DNA from: Campylorhamphus procurvoides
Taxonomy: Eukaryota > Chordata > Aves > Passeriformes > Dendrocolaptidae
DNA: 64,000 nucleotides
Assembly: GCA_013396655.1 (NCBI GenBank)
Contig: WBMV01009180.1
Coordinates: forward strand, 1 to 64,000
Direction of reading: 5' to 3'
Shown: positions 46,961 through 59,704 of the stretch, piece after piece
How positions within the stretch are numbered: the stretch's first letter is position 1
How the letters are laid out: each line of letters opens with the position of its first letter
The notes under the pieces: generated by a model
The model's input: the letters and a program-made list of their open reading frames with translations, nothing else
What the model was told of the DNA's origin: nothing
The model's database searches: none
Program-made: the position numbers and the translations under genes

Positions 46961-49900
46961 TATATTGCAGGTTTCCCATGCTGCATTTAGCTCTGTGCAA
47001 CCCTTAAATTCGTTCTTGCCTGAATGTGTCTTGTGGAGAGAGTTTACTTTAGGGTCTTTTTGGTTTTCCATATTAAATGGCAAGTTAGTTGGAACATCAT
47101 CGCAATTTGATGTGACAGAGATCTGTTAGTTAATCTGCTTAATCCATTGCTGAATCAGAATTGCTTCCTTCTGGGTGCAACATGAGAGAAAGTTTTAGAA
47201 CTTTCAGTGTTGGAAATGAGGACAGGAGAAGTTTTTCTCTTGCTCCTCTAGTGATTTAAACTGTTTTGGTCAGTGCTGCAATAACAGTATCTGCTCTCAA
47301 CAATGGTTAGGATTTACAGATATTCGTCACTTTTTTTTGTAAAAATTAAGAGTTTCAAGGATATTCAGAGGAGCTGAATTTTAAAATGGGGAGATATTAT
47401 ATATTACAAGCACTTTTATGCTTTTCCTCTCACTATCTCATTTAGATAGTGTTAATTCTTACATACACACTTGTATCTTTAATAGCATTTGAATGGTCTT
47501 GAAATCATAGAATGGAATAACAGCTTTTAGCAACAAAGGCCTAGCCAATGTTGTTTTCCTACTGATACTACTTATTGATTTTATTTGACTGATAAAGAAA
47601 AAAACCACAAAAAACCAGATAACGTAGATTCATCTGAGTTGTGCAGTTTTTGACTTTTCCCAGCTTTTATGTGTGTGGAATATCATGCTGTTGCTATGAT
47701 AAGCTGTCCAATAAATAAATACTTGGTTTTCTCTGAAAAGGAAAAAAATGTGAGTTCTCTCTCTAGTGAAAGTACACAACAAAGAAGACACTTTGGAATT
47801 CATGTTTGTGGATCTTAGTGCACTCTCATTCAGAAATTATCATTAACAGATGAAAAGCACTTTCATAGCTATCTCTTGGGTTTGTTGCAACAAAATCTGA
47901 TACCAAAAAGATGCATGTGACCAAGGGTGTCACCTGCATGCTTAGTGACTTGATGCATGTATGTAAAATGGCAGATTCCTCTCCCCCTCACCACAGTAAT
48001 GAAATTCTAAAACGTAATTATGGACACCATGGCTGAGGCTCCTAAGTGTATGACTCAAGGAAAACACTCATGATAAAATCACAAGAGCTGGAAATTGTCT
48101 GAGCTCTCTTGGTTTTGATAGGTATCGGCTATAGTTGCACATTTCTTTACAGGATCATTCTTGTAGATTCACCTAGCAGCATATTATTGTGGTATTCATC
48201 CATGCTAATAAAAAGGAAATTAATAACACTGGGAACTGTGCAGTGGTATTTTGAGGATGGAATTTTGTTTTCTGTTCCAGCTGATGAAATAGTAAGTATT
48301 GATTTAAGTAATTATCCCCATACTTCACTAAGGGACTATATAAATTTGACTTCATATTCGCTTAACATAGTGTATTAAATAGCATGACATGGAACTTTAG
48401 AGTTTGATTCATTGGAAGCTAATGTATTATAAAATATAACACATTTAATAATAGGATCACTTTCCAAAAGAGGTCCATAAAGCTGAGCTTTCAATATTCA
48501 TATGAGTATTTACAATCTTATGCATGAGAAACAGAAGCCAGAATAGCAGACTCCTAGGTGAAAAGAAAATGAGACCATTTTCCGCTTGAGTTTAATCTGT
48601 AGATCAGTTCCATAGTCTCAGCTGTTTGTGTGTGTTAGCCCTGTTTCCTAGCTGGCAAAGGGTGCAATGATGCAATGTCTATTGTACAGGTCCCATCTGC
48701 AGTATGCCTAAATCAGTGAGAGTTACATGAAGTTATGTATTTTGTCAGATTTTCCAACCAGGGTGGTCTAATCCACCCAGTTCTTCTAGACATTTTTAAA
48801 ATGTTGGCGATGTTCAAACTTGGAATAATCAGCACAACTGTAAGAGTTGTTACATGATCCACCTGGATTTAATCCCTGAAGTGAGAAACAGCTGTGGCTT
48901 TTTCAAGAGTTATTGCTATGATGTTTTTGTGCATGCAATTAAGTTTGAACATGGAAGGGTATCTCCGTATCTGTAGTAATAAAGGTGCGCATCTGTCCAG
49001 TGTTCACTAAAGGTAGATGAAAGAGTCTGGTTGGCTTCAGTGAGCAGTGTCAACACATTCAACAGTAGAGTATATGTTGAAACACACGTCATGCTAAAAG
49101 TCTCTTCTAGAACTTCAGAGAATTTGGCATATTATTAGAAGAATCCTGCAAGAAGATTGTTCCTAGAGCACTACTAAGTACCTTTGTTTTTTTATCTTCA
49201 TTATATTTTAGACATTTTTATCACCTCTAGGGTATATAAACCACAGGGTTAGAAGAGACCGATAGAGAAATGTAACAAATATTAGCCATGGACATTTTAA
49301 AAGTTTTGGAGAAGAGGGCAAGAGACAGAGAACACTACACAAAACATTAGACCTTTTGTCATTATCTTAATTATTTTTGGAAAAAAAAGTGGTATTCTTC
49401 AGGACAATAGTATATTAAGGTGGAAAAATCTGTTGAGTTGTGAACTGCTTCAATTCTCCTACTTGTTAATTTATAAACAGTTTACAACTCACAACTTAAT
49501 TTGTTGGAATTCTGTGATTTGAGGAAGAAGAAAAAGACCTAGTCAGACTCAAATCTGTCTCTCAAAGCCTTAAGTCTTATATTTCTATGACATAGTCTAG
49601 AACAATGTCTGTTGAGTAAAACGTTTATCTTTGATCTAAATTTATTACAACAGAGTAGATGTTTTTGCCATGGAAAAGTTATTTAAACAGTGATGGAATG
49701 AAGTTGGTGTGCTGAAGTGTGATGAAGTACATACTGTAGTAAGGAACATACGATTTTAATGAAATGGATGCACAAGTCTTTGTGATCTTATTATTCTGAT
49801 CATTGCTTGATAAAGATCTAGACTGAGTTTTCCAGTAGCTGAAGCATTTTGATGACTTGCACATGATGGCTTACACAATAAGGGTTGATGGCAGTTATGC

Positions 49901-52900
49901 TGATTAACATCCTGCCTTTATAATTTTAATGAAATAAGAGGTGTTGTCACAGGTCATTATTATCATCTTTAATTTTTAAATGTTAGCATTAGCATTATCT
50001 AGTACAAGATAGTATTTACATCTCTTAGTTATAGCTGAACAAAATTGCCTGCTTGCTCCTTTCAGAAGGTAAATTGAATTGTACCCCTTTGTTCCAAGGC
50101 AGAGTTCAGCTTTTGGTACAGAGCAATCCTTGGTAGGCGACTGGTCCGTTACGAAGTATGGAAGGCCAAGGGGAGCTGTAGTTTTGCAGAAGGAAAAAAG
50201 GAAAACTCGGGATGTTAAATCACACAGACATTTGGTAACTAGTGTGCAGTGTATTGAATACTAGTGAATCAAGAGCAGATTCCAGCCCTTTCTTTGCTGA
50301 GTTGAAAGCCTTCCTGCAGTGATATTCAGAGATAAAGCATTCAGTGTGCTTAACTTCTGCTCCTTTTCAGCCATTGCAGGAATATCCTCCAGAGCTTGCA
50401 GTGTTGTAGAAACTATAAATTATGTAGCTTCTGTCAGTGCAGTATTCTAGCATAGTATTTTGTTTATCCCTAGCTGCCACCTTTGAAATGCAGAATTGCT
50501 TCATGCAGTTCTTTGTTGTTCTGTTACAAGCTGACATTTACATGTTATAAAAAATAATTAGTAGTCAAACATTAATTTTTAGGTCTGAGGGACAGTCTGT
50601 AATTCTTTCTATAAAATGAGGGTACTATTTTGCCTTTAGTGAGAGCAATAACTTTTATTCTGTAGTGGTGTATAACTGGGGATAGAACAGTGAAGTTTTA
50701 TCTGCAAGTTAAAAGATGTTCTTCCTGAAAGTGAGTGATGGGTTTGTTGTTTTTTCTTACCCCAGGATTAATAAGAAAACATTAGTTCTTGGCAAAGTCT
50801 GTGGTCTCAGGTTTGAAGTCTTAATGCTATCTTCACATTTTAAAGATGACTTTTAGCTCAAAAAGGGAAGGAAAAATAGAGAGGTGCTGAGCAGATAGGA
50901 GGGTGATGGATAAGCTCCTATATCAACAGTTTGACCTGTTGGTCAATAGGAAGTTCATGATGCTTGTTTGGAAAAGGAGATTGGGCCAAGATTGTTTTGA
51001 AATGTGATTTCATTGAATCTCTTTCTAGCTTAGTGTATTCTTTGGAATGGTTTGCAATTGTTTCAACTTACCATTTCCCAGCTGATGCTGCTTGATCTCA
51101 AGCTGGTGAAGAATTTTCTGTGACTTTTCTTAAAACCTGAAACTTTATGAAAACAGCATTTTTCACAGGCTGTATTACAGACTTTGACAAGAATGGAATT
51201 GCTGACACAAACTAGAGACAGATTTGTTTGCTCTAAAGCAGTGAACAAAAGAGTAGCTGGCCACATTTTGGGTGAAAGCCCCAAGGTGTGTCCTTGTTTA
51301 TTAGGTCAAGATCAGGAGATCACCTCTTGTGATGAAGGGAACTTTGAATATTTTTGTTTCTCTCATAGATTATGTCTTTTAGCTGTGTAGTTTGGTCTGG
51401 GTTTGTTTAGCTTTTTTTTTTCCTTTATTTAAAATACTTTTGGGTTGGACTTTGGCTTTGGGGGGAATTTTTTTTTTTTCTATGCAGAAGTTAAATTTAT
51501 TTTCCTGGATGGGAGCATAGTTGTTTGACAGGCTAAAATATATTGCATACTAATGCTAAAAATTGCTAGAAATACTTCCAAAAAAACCTTCCTGCTGTGT
51601 TGGTTAGAAAACTGGGTCATCTGTGTGCTTCATTACTGTGGTTTGATATATTGCCTAATTGCAGCTGCGTTTCCTGAGCTTTAGAAGTGTTTAGTGCATT
51701 AGGAAAAGCAGTAGTTCTTTGTTTAAAGACAAAAAAAATTTCTGGAAGTAGGCAAGAAAGTCTGTAAGTACAGGTTGCATGGGACCTTTTTTGTGTACAT
51801 CTTTGTAAAATTGTCACCGAAAATAAATGCCTGTATGATAATCAAAGGCCATTGTCAGTTGCTAGCTGAGTCCTTGAATAAAATGCAGCAAACACTGAAG
51901 CTGAGTTCCTAAGTACAATCTGTTTTGTTTGGTTTCATTTTATTATTTTTTAAGTAAGAATAGAGCAGCCATACATTCATTCTTCAATAGGAATGGGAAA
52001 ATATTTGATGTATTTGATAAAGGGTCTTGGCACAGTTTCATTTTATAATAAAACATGGTTTGAAAGTTTAGGGGTGTGAGTCACATCTTAGTTTCTTTTT
52101 TGTGTTCAAATTACTTATCTGAAAAATAAACTTGATGAGCTTGCTTGAGGGCAATGTAGGATAGGATGGACAGAAAAATGTCAGTCAAGTTTATGCTGGG
52201 GTGAATTTTCATTAAATTTTAGTGTGTTGACTTCTGTATCTCATTTATGCTCTCAGACCTTATGGATAATGTCATCTTGAGGGTGATGGCCTTAGCTCCC
52301 TATTTTGGGATGCTGGTAGCATGTGAACAGAATCCTTGGCACTAGGCGGAGTCAAGGCAGCCTGGTGGATTGACTACTGCTGGTGAGCATCAAAGGCTGT
52401 CTCTGGTACATGAAAGTGGTGATCTGGAGTCTTCTGCAGCGCTTTTATTTGGTATGCTGTTGTTGTGCATGTTTATGTTAGGCCAGCAAATCTGTTTTAT
52501 TGGGTACAGTTTCTCTGTAGATATCAGGGAAAAAAATTGTGAGGAAAGAGAAATTTTTAGATCATCTTACTTCTGTAAACTTCCTGGTTGTTTGTAATAA
52601 TTTTGGAGGAGACATCTGGAAACCCTGGCTCCAAAAATGTTAAAACTCAGCAGGCAGCTATTAGTAAACGTACAGGGGGAAACATCTGCAGCAGCCCCAG
52701 GATGACTTTCTGTGCCTCTCCTCAAGACCTAGCTTCAATGGCAACTTCACTTACAAGCTATCTGTTAAGACTTTGATGTAGAAGAGAAGAGAAGCAGATG
52801 TAAGATATGATCCTTCTGAGTTATTAGTGGGTATTAAAAAGCAACAGAGATTCAAGTGGCTTAGCAGCTGTTTCTAGTTAACCATGACTTCTTGTGTAAC

Positions 52901-53335
52901 TGGTGGTGATGCTTTAATCTAAGGAGGGAAGTGTATGGGTTACTCTTCCACTAATACAATGTAAATATTTGCACAGAAGAAAAACAATTAAGCAGAGCAT
53001 TATTCTGTGAGGTTGTGGTTCCCAGACACAGAATTATGCTGATCATCTTTCTAAAAAAAAAAAAAATTGAAAATTGAAAATTTGGTAAGGCTAGGTGATT
53101 ACATCTCACGTATACATGAGCTATCTTCATTATTGTTCCCAGACCATTAATATATTTGTTTCTTTATTTTATCCACTTGAATGCTTTGTTCTCACCATAC
53201 ATTCTCCCATCTTTAGATAAAGCTAGCATGTTGTCTCCATTTGTCATGTTTTTCTCATCAGTTTGTCATAATTTTCCTTTGTTCTTCCAATGTCAGCCAA
53301 AATGGAGACATTTTCTTCTTTTATTTGTACCTAAA
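46961..53335. other. AT-rich single-copy DNA, nothing recognised
   Basis: Minor features are a possible 11-base microexon (48281-48291) between a strong acceptor and GTAAGT, and an imperfect inverted repeat at 49434-49491. There are also T-runs near 51411 and 51468, and an A13 run at about 53053. A short CATAGAAT-like string at 47505-47517 is too small to call CR1. No gene is seen. Confidence 0.55.
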
Positions 53336-53945
53336 TGTTATGGGTCACAACAGTGAAAGGAGGCTATGACAGGCAGGCTGTGACAGGTGAGCTTCTGCAG
53401 CTGCTCCAGCCCAAGAGCATCCAGTTTTGCAATAGATCAGTGTCAGAGTACACTGTCCCAAAGGCTGCCAAAACAACCAGGCAGAAACGGACAACCACAT
53501 CAAAACTCACAAGTTCATGTTTTAAAGGATGTTTTTGTAGTATAGTTAGTATGATTTATTGTTTTAAATAGATAGCTATTCCCCTTGTATTTGTATGCTG
53601 TATTCTGATTGGTGGTGGTGACCTGTTTACCAGTTTCCCATTGGCTGTATATTCCCTATTTTTCCATTGGCCAGCTGGTGATGTAACCCATCGTCATCAT
53701 GTGAGGCTGGCCACGCCCTGACTGTATTCTCCTCCTTCCCTATAAACTCTTCCCCTCCTTGCTGCGTTCCACCCCCAAACTCCTCCCACTTTCCAAGCTC
53801 CTCCCTGAACCTATATAAGTCCTGTGCTCCCATGAATAAATGAGTTCTAGCCTTCACCCTACCATCAGCTGGGACCGTTTTCCTTTCCTCCCCTCCGGCA
53901 CGCGGCAGATCAGGTCTGCCAGTAGCAGCAGAGCTTTTGTTTGCA
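53336..53945 (+). mobile_element. Probable solitary ERV LTR
   Basis: The segment begins TGTTATGGGTCAC and ends near TTTTGTTTGCA, fitting TG...CA termini, though the right end is uncertain. It carries a complete promoter layout: three inverted CCAAT boxes (ATTGG at 53608, 53640 and 53666), a CACGCCC element near 53712, and a C/T-rich stretch. A TATA box (TATATAA, 53812-53818) and a poly-A signal AATAAA (53835-53840) follow, then a GC-richer U5-like part. No gag, pol or env sequence and no primer-binding site adjoin it, so it looks like a solo LTR left by recombination. I found no clear target-site duplication. LTR identity is inferred from architecture; the family is not assigned. Confidence 0.65.
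53812..53840 (+). promoter_or_regulatory. LTR TATA box and poly-A signal
   Basis: TATATAA at 53812-53818 and AATAAA at 53835-53840 are only 16 bases apart. Transcription starting about 30 bases after the TATA box would begin near or just past the AATAAA, which would place the signal at the U3/R boundary. Confidence 0.6.
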
Positions 53946-56900
53946 GGAAAAGGTACATGATTATGAAGAACTGACACCTTTGCTTAAAGATTGAGAAAGT
54001 ATCACTGGTTTTCTAGAATTTAATGCAGGACTTCTTGGAGAGAGATGATCTTGCAGTGGAAGTTTGTTTCTTCCTAAGGATATGTTGCAGACATGTGCTG
54101 ATAGGGATCGGACAGATGACTATATGTGACACAAAGTGTTAAGGGCATGCACTGGCAGAACATTAACGACTTGTTTTATCTCTCTACCATTGTGGTTCAG
54201 GGGTCCGTTTTATGATTATAGTGGTAGACCAAGGTCAAATACAGCCCTACAGAAGCATATGATGAGTTGTATGGCCTGGTTTTTTTTAAGTACTTTTGAA
54301 CTGGATCTGCATTCTTCTGCTTTATTTATCTGTTAATATGTTCTCATACTAGCTATTGAAGGAGGTAATCTAAAATTTTGATGAACATGGCAAAGTTCTT
54401 CCTATTGTCGAGACTGACTTCTGGACTTTAAATGCAATTTTCATCAATTAGTGAAACAGCATAAGGAAAATTTAAATTAACCTTGCATCCTTCTTACTTA
54501 AAAGAGAAATCTGACTTCATCAGCTTCAAAAGCATCAGCTTTTTGTGTAAGGAATTATCTTTGACTTGCCAAAAAATTGTTTTTAAAAGATATAAAAAGT
54601 TTTCCTTTGCTCTTAGGAAAATGCAAACAGCAATAAACTGAGAGCCTGTAGATTGCACTTCATGGGAGAGAGGTGAGTGACAAGGGATGAAGGGCTAAAT
54701 ATAAGTATTCTTCTTTTTCCCAAATATTATAACTCTATAGAAAGAAGTTATTTAGACAGAAATTGAAAAGTACAGATTAAAATGGCAATAAAACAGAAAA
54801 GGCAAATCGATTCAACCCATACCTGAGAAACTCAATTATTTATCTGTTTTTAAGAAAGACAACTTCCAACAGAGTGAATTAATGTTGAAATAAAAAAGTC
54901 ATTAAAACATTATTTTCACTTAATCGTATGTCTCATAGGTGGATACAATTTACTGCACTAGAGAAGAAATGTTATTCAAACTACTGTACATGTTTTTCAT
55001 ATGTCACTTTTATTTAACTGTATGAGATTAAAAAGTATTCTCCATATATTCTAACACAAGCAATGCAGTAACTGGACTGAATTGGATAAATTTTGAATAT
55101 TCTTTTCAAATTTCTTTCAAACATTTGTCAGCTCTAGCTAATGGCTGCAGTTGTAGAATAATGGGTTGTTTTCAGCTTTGTGAATGGTATTTTTCAGAAA
55201 GCGGATGTTAGAAGCATTGAAACTCGGCTTGAAAGAACTCTTCATAGCAAGGAGAACCTTTCTCTCAAAAGGGTTGTTTGTGGTTGTATGTGTGGGTTTT
55301 TTTAAGTAGCCCACTATAATCTTTAATACTGCAAAACAGAGATTCATTGCTATGCACACAACTCAAGCACAGTTGTATGTTTATGTAAGTAACAAGATTC
55401 AAAAAATAAGCATATTCATATAGGCTCCTATGTGAATGATGTTTGCATTAAAAAAATGAAAGTAAGGAAGGCTGTTGTACTTTTTTTATTACTGCCAGAG
55501 GCTTCTGTTAAGGAGAATAAGGTGAATGGCTGAGAAAATATCCCAAATACACTGTGAAAATTGTTGCTTTCACTTAGGACCTTACTCTCTTTGGGCATGC
55601 TAATGTGTTAACCTGGGACTTCGGGCATCAAATGGCAGCTTAACCCACCCCAGAGCGTTTCCCATGTTGCCATATACTGTGCACACTTCTTGCCAATTAT
55701 CTCTACCCTACTCAAGCCTCTTCATTTCTTTCAAGGTTTTTTTTGCAAATATGATTCTTCAGCCTCTTATTACATTGTGAAAGGCCCTGAAGGGCTTACT
55801 GCTGTCCTTTACCTGAGTGACTAAAACAGGATTCATGTTAGAGGACCTTAACATGTGGCTTAAGTACGAGAATATTCCATGAATAACTGCTTTTTTCCAC
55901 TTTGGCATTCTATTTTCAATTTCCATGGCCAAGTCAGTGCTAAAAGGTTTTACAAAATCTGCCTGGCAGTATAATTTATGATTAGACCTGAGGGGTGAAG
56001 GCTAACTCAGCAGTGTATTTGACATAAACAAGTGCTTAGAGTTGAGAGTTGGAAAGGCAATTTCTCTGGCACATAGGCAATTAATGACATTTTCAAAGCC
56101 TAGACAAATGGAGACAATGCAAAAAAAAAATATCAAAGGAGTGAATATTTCATGCTCTGACTTGTAATTTTAATTGTTTTGGGGCTTTTGTTGTTCTCAC
56201 ACACCAAGTTAGCAGCAAAAGCTTGCTGCTGTTCTTTCAGCTACATTTTGACAATGTTTTTTAATGTGTCTAAATCCAAATTCCTGAAAAGAAGTGCTTG
56301 CTTTTGGACTTTCTGAACTCTTCTAGGAACAGAAGCAAATCTTTCATCTCAGCAGCATGGTGCAATAAGGGTGTCAACCCCAAATCCATCTCAGATATTT
56401 CTCTTACAGCTTTGAAATCTAAAGAATGTCTGAATGTCTTCCTCCCTATAAAGTATTCTGTGACGTTAAATTGAACAGGTTAAATCCTGCTTCTACTGTA
56501 ATTGAGTGAAAAGTCTTACGCATCTTTCAAATCTGTATTCACTATTGTTAGATTAGATTTAAAACCTATTTTGACAGTAATGAGTACATTGAGTACCCCA
56601 TGAAGAATGTTGGTTGTCTGATTGTCCTGGGCAATCTCAGGAAAATAATGGACCAGAAGGAATATTCTAAATTTCCATGTCCAGCCCTCTCTGACCTCAA
56701 ATGTCTTTTTTGAAATACATTACGGGGGGGATAATTCCTTAGAATTTTAATTTTTGAATGAACCTTCTGTGCATCTGGCTTAGAATATGGTACAATGTCC
56801 AAACTATCCAGGAAATATCTTCACATTACCAAAATCTTATCATCTACCATGTGCTAATGAGTAATTTGTGCTGAAAATAAATGGCAGTTGAGCTGAATAG

Positions 56901-58050
56901 GTCACTGCATGAATTGGAACCACGTGACAAACACATCTTAAATGTGTCTTTTATTGAAATATGCAGTGAAATCTCTACATCAGACTCTTGAACTGGAGTA
57001 ATTTTTTCTTATCCCTTTGATTCTCCATCTAACACTTTCAAGGGACTTCATTTATTTCTCATCTGACATTAAAACAATAGGTTTTTTAGGTTGAAAATAA
57101 TAGGGCAACTGAATTCAGATGTTTTAGCACCACATTAATGGGTAATAGCTTTGTCTCAAATAGATTTTTCCTCTGTGTTTCACAACTGAATCCATAAACA
57201 AACCTGCACAGTCTGCAATTTAATTAAGACCAATCTTTCCCCCAGCACCCTCAGGAACTGCCAGTGATGCAAATATTTGAGAATTATAATTGTATATGCA
57301 GTGTTACCTAAATCCTTTCATCTCTCTCAGAGAAATTCTTTCCTGTCTGTTATCTAAAAACCAAATTACTGAAGTAAGTATCTGTTCTTCCTGAAGGGAA
57401 AAAGGAGAAACTCATTTTTAAAAATTTATTAATGCTTTTATTATTTGGTGGAAGCTGTCTTGTTGATTACTGTGTGCACTTACAGACACCTTATAGATGC
57501 ACTTTATTTTTTTATATGATGCACACTTGTAACATTTAAGTATTTAAGTATATTAATTGCAATTGGAACATTTAAATATAAATGTTAACATTTATTATTT
57601 AAAACTCTGAGAGGACATATTTTTGTGTTTAGGATTAGTATACCCAACTCAAATGACTGAGTGTAAAGGCATTTTCATTTGTGTGTGTAATAGTGAAAGC
57701 ACTCAGCACTTGATAGTCTAAAAAGAGATGGAATTTCTCAAAAAGAGAGAGCCCAGAGAAGCCTCCAACAGGGACCTTCTGTCATGATTCCTATGTCATG
57801 ATGTCACGTGTGATGTTCTGGTTTCAAAAGCATCCTGCAATAAAATTACTGTGTTGAAGATAGGAACAACAGTCTGAAGCAAAGTAGATTGCTGGAACTG
57901 AATAATGAAGCCAACTGGAAACTCATTCTTTGAGAACTTACTTGGACAGTCTGTGTACACTTCATTTTTCTAATGTGCATGTGTAGCTGCATTTTCTAAC
58001 TGCCGAGGTCCCATGAGGAAATGAGCTTTGAGATGGGACTTGGAGGATAG
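53946..58050. other. AT-rich single-copy DNA, nothing recognised
   Basis: There is no gene and no repeat family. A 20-base AT-rich hairpin (AACATTTA / TAAATGTT, 4-base loop) lies at 57567-57586. Open frames are below 80 codons. Confidence 0.6.
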
Positions 58051-58620
58051 TCATGGTAGATGAGGTCAGGAAGAGAGTTCAGGCCAAAAAGGCCCTGAAT
58101 GCAGCACAAGAAGAATGTGATGCAATAATCTTTGATTCTTGCTGCAGACTGCTCAGTGTGTGGTGGGATTTCTGTTGCTTTTCATTTTTTCCCCCAGTGC
58201 ACAAGTCTAATCTGTCAGCTGGTGTGATGAATGGTGCTAGCCTGTAGCTGGAGAGTGGTGTGGCAATTCTTTCTCCACGCCAGGACACTTCATGCTGCAG
58301 ATCTGTGATGCAGACCCAGCTCTGTCCAGAAGGACTGCAGAGCAGGGAGAGGCCACAGCCAGATCTCTCTGTTTGAAAAAAGGATTGACCTGCCGGGAAC
58401 AATTTGGAAAACTAAGTTGTGCTTGTCTTTCATCATGCTTAGAATGGTCAGTAGCTTCACACTGATAATTGGCATCCTCACTCTGAGTCCATGGCCTGAG
58501 GGAAGCTGCCCTCTCCAGATCTCCCTGAAATTTCAGGGGGTCTTGCTCAGCACTTTTTGATAGATGTCTTGAGGCTGGTGAGACCACAAGACTTCTTGTG
58601 TGCAAGCACCAGAGCCACTC
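58051..58620 (-). other. GC-richer segment with unassigned open frame
   Basis: A 122-codon minus frame (58237-58605) has a polar, protein-like composition, with segments such as LERAASLRPWTQSEDANYQC and DHSKHDERQAQLSF. I recognise no family. It overlaps a 107-codon minus frame in another register (58079-58402) and a 64-codon plus frame. No flanking splice site pair stands out, so it is recorded as a possibility only. Confidence 0.15.
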
Positions 58621-59460
58621 AGTCTGGTCACAGCAGCCACCTGGTCACTGTCAGAGCCAAACAAAGGCTGGGCTGTTTAGTGCAGAGACAGAGGTGCTGA
58701 TTCTTAGGCCACTCACTGCTGTTATTCTCTAATACAAGTATTACAACTGGGAGCTGGATCAATGACCCCTTTTTTGAGATAGGTTTAAACGAGTGTTTTT
58801 GCAAGAATTGTCAGTATTTGGGGTTGTGGCAGAGTCAGCAGGCTGTTGTTTAGGAAAAATATGATAGAAAGAAAACACCTCAAAATTTTGTTTGAGGTGT
58901 AGAGTCTGAATGCAAGTAGAGTTTGTAATGTGGGTAAAGGAGGAAGAACTTTTAATGAAAACAAAAGAATTATTTTTCTAGTTTTAATCTTGAAGTGGGC
59001 GGGGTGCTTCTGGATACAATTGGACCAGTGTGACTGCATTATAGAAAAATAAGAGCAACTAAATAAAACTATATTGTTTTTAAACCACATAGATATGAGT
59101 TAAAGAATAAAACTGAGTTCTTTGTGGGTAATATACTGCTCTCCAGTCTGTGAGTCACTGAAGCATTGCTGAAGTGAAATAATTTCAGCATGTGACTTGA
59201 GTTGTGACTGTGAAGAAATATCAATAGTTTTGTCATGTTTTCTGGAAGAAGCTTCTGTTTCTAAGGGCCCCAGTCGATGGGATGGTTTAAGCAATTGTTA
59301 TGTGACACTGTAATTTTTTTACTAAATGCCCTTCAACTTGGGATGCTGACGGCCGTTTTCTGAAAAGAAGGGAGTCTTGCTCCCCCCTCCCTGTTGTGTG
59401 GTCCTGCCCCCTTTCTACTGCCAGTTGGGGTGCTTCTCATCTTTACTAAGAGCAGTTCAA
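58621..59460. other. Single-copy DNA, nothing recognised
   Basis: A GC-richer stretch with a C-run lies at about 59340-59420, otherwise AT-rich. No repeat family is recognised. Confidence 0.5.
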
Positions 59461-59465
59461 TTTGC

Positions 59466-59654
59466 TCATTGAGGAGATGCCTGTGTGCTTGCGTCCTGGG
59501 TTTTATTTCCAACCCTTCTCTTCTGGATTAACTTTTTGTTGGACTGGTAGATTTTGTCACCCCATGAAGGGACAATGACTACCAGAATGATCAGGGGAAG
59601 AAGAAGGAAAATGTTTCTGAGAATGGGAAGAAAAAAGTCGGGTTTATTCTTCAA
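59466..59654 (-). other. Short open frame with hydrophobic N-terminus
   Basis: This minus-strand frame has 62 codons starting from ATG. Residues about 8-30 form a continuous hydrophobic segment (Leu/Ile/Val/Phe) that could act as a signal peptide or membrane anchor. A basic, polar tail with several Lys, Gln and Thr residues follows. I recognise no family. A relic of a signal-peptide exon is possible, but hydrophobic frames arise easily from T-rich or A-rich DNA. Confidence 0.15.
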
Positions 59655-59675
59655 AGAGTCACTGCTAGGCTGGTT

Positions 59676-59704
59676 AGCATCTTAAGATGCTGTAGCATCT
59701 TAAG
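59676..59704. repeat. 16-bp palindrome followed by a third half-copy
   Basis: AGCATCTTAAGATGCT (59676-59691) is a perfect palindrome. After the spacer GT, AGCATCTTAAG (59694-59704) repeats its left part. CTTAAGATGCT (59681-59691) and AGCATCTTAAG therefore also form an 11-bp inverted repeat around two bases. Confidence 0.9.

Noticed and set aside
47503..47520. ATCATAGAATGGAA as a CR1 end
   Set aside because: The match is only about 14 bases, with no following CR1 3' region.
53627..53977. 116-codon minus frame inside the LTR
   Set aside because: It is antisense to the LTR promoter elements and is best explained by the LTR's C/T-rich composition.
57533..57600. AT-rich inverted repeats as an element terminus
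   Set aside because: Base composition alone makes such short hairpins likely.
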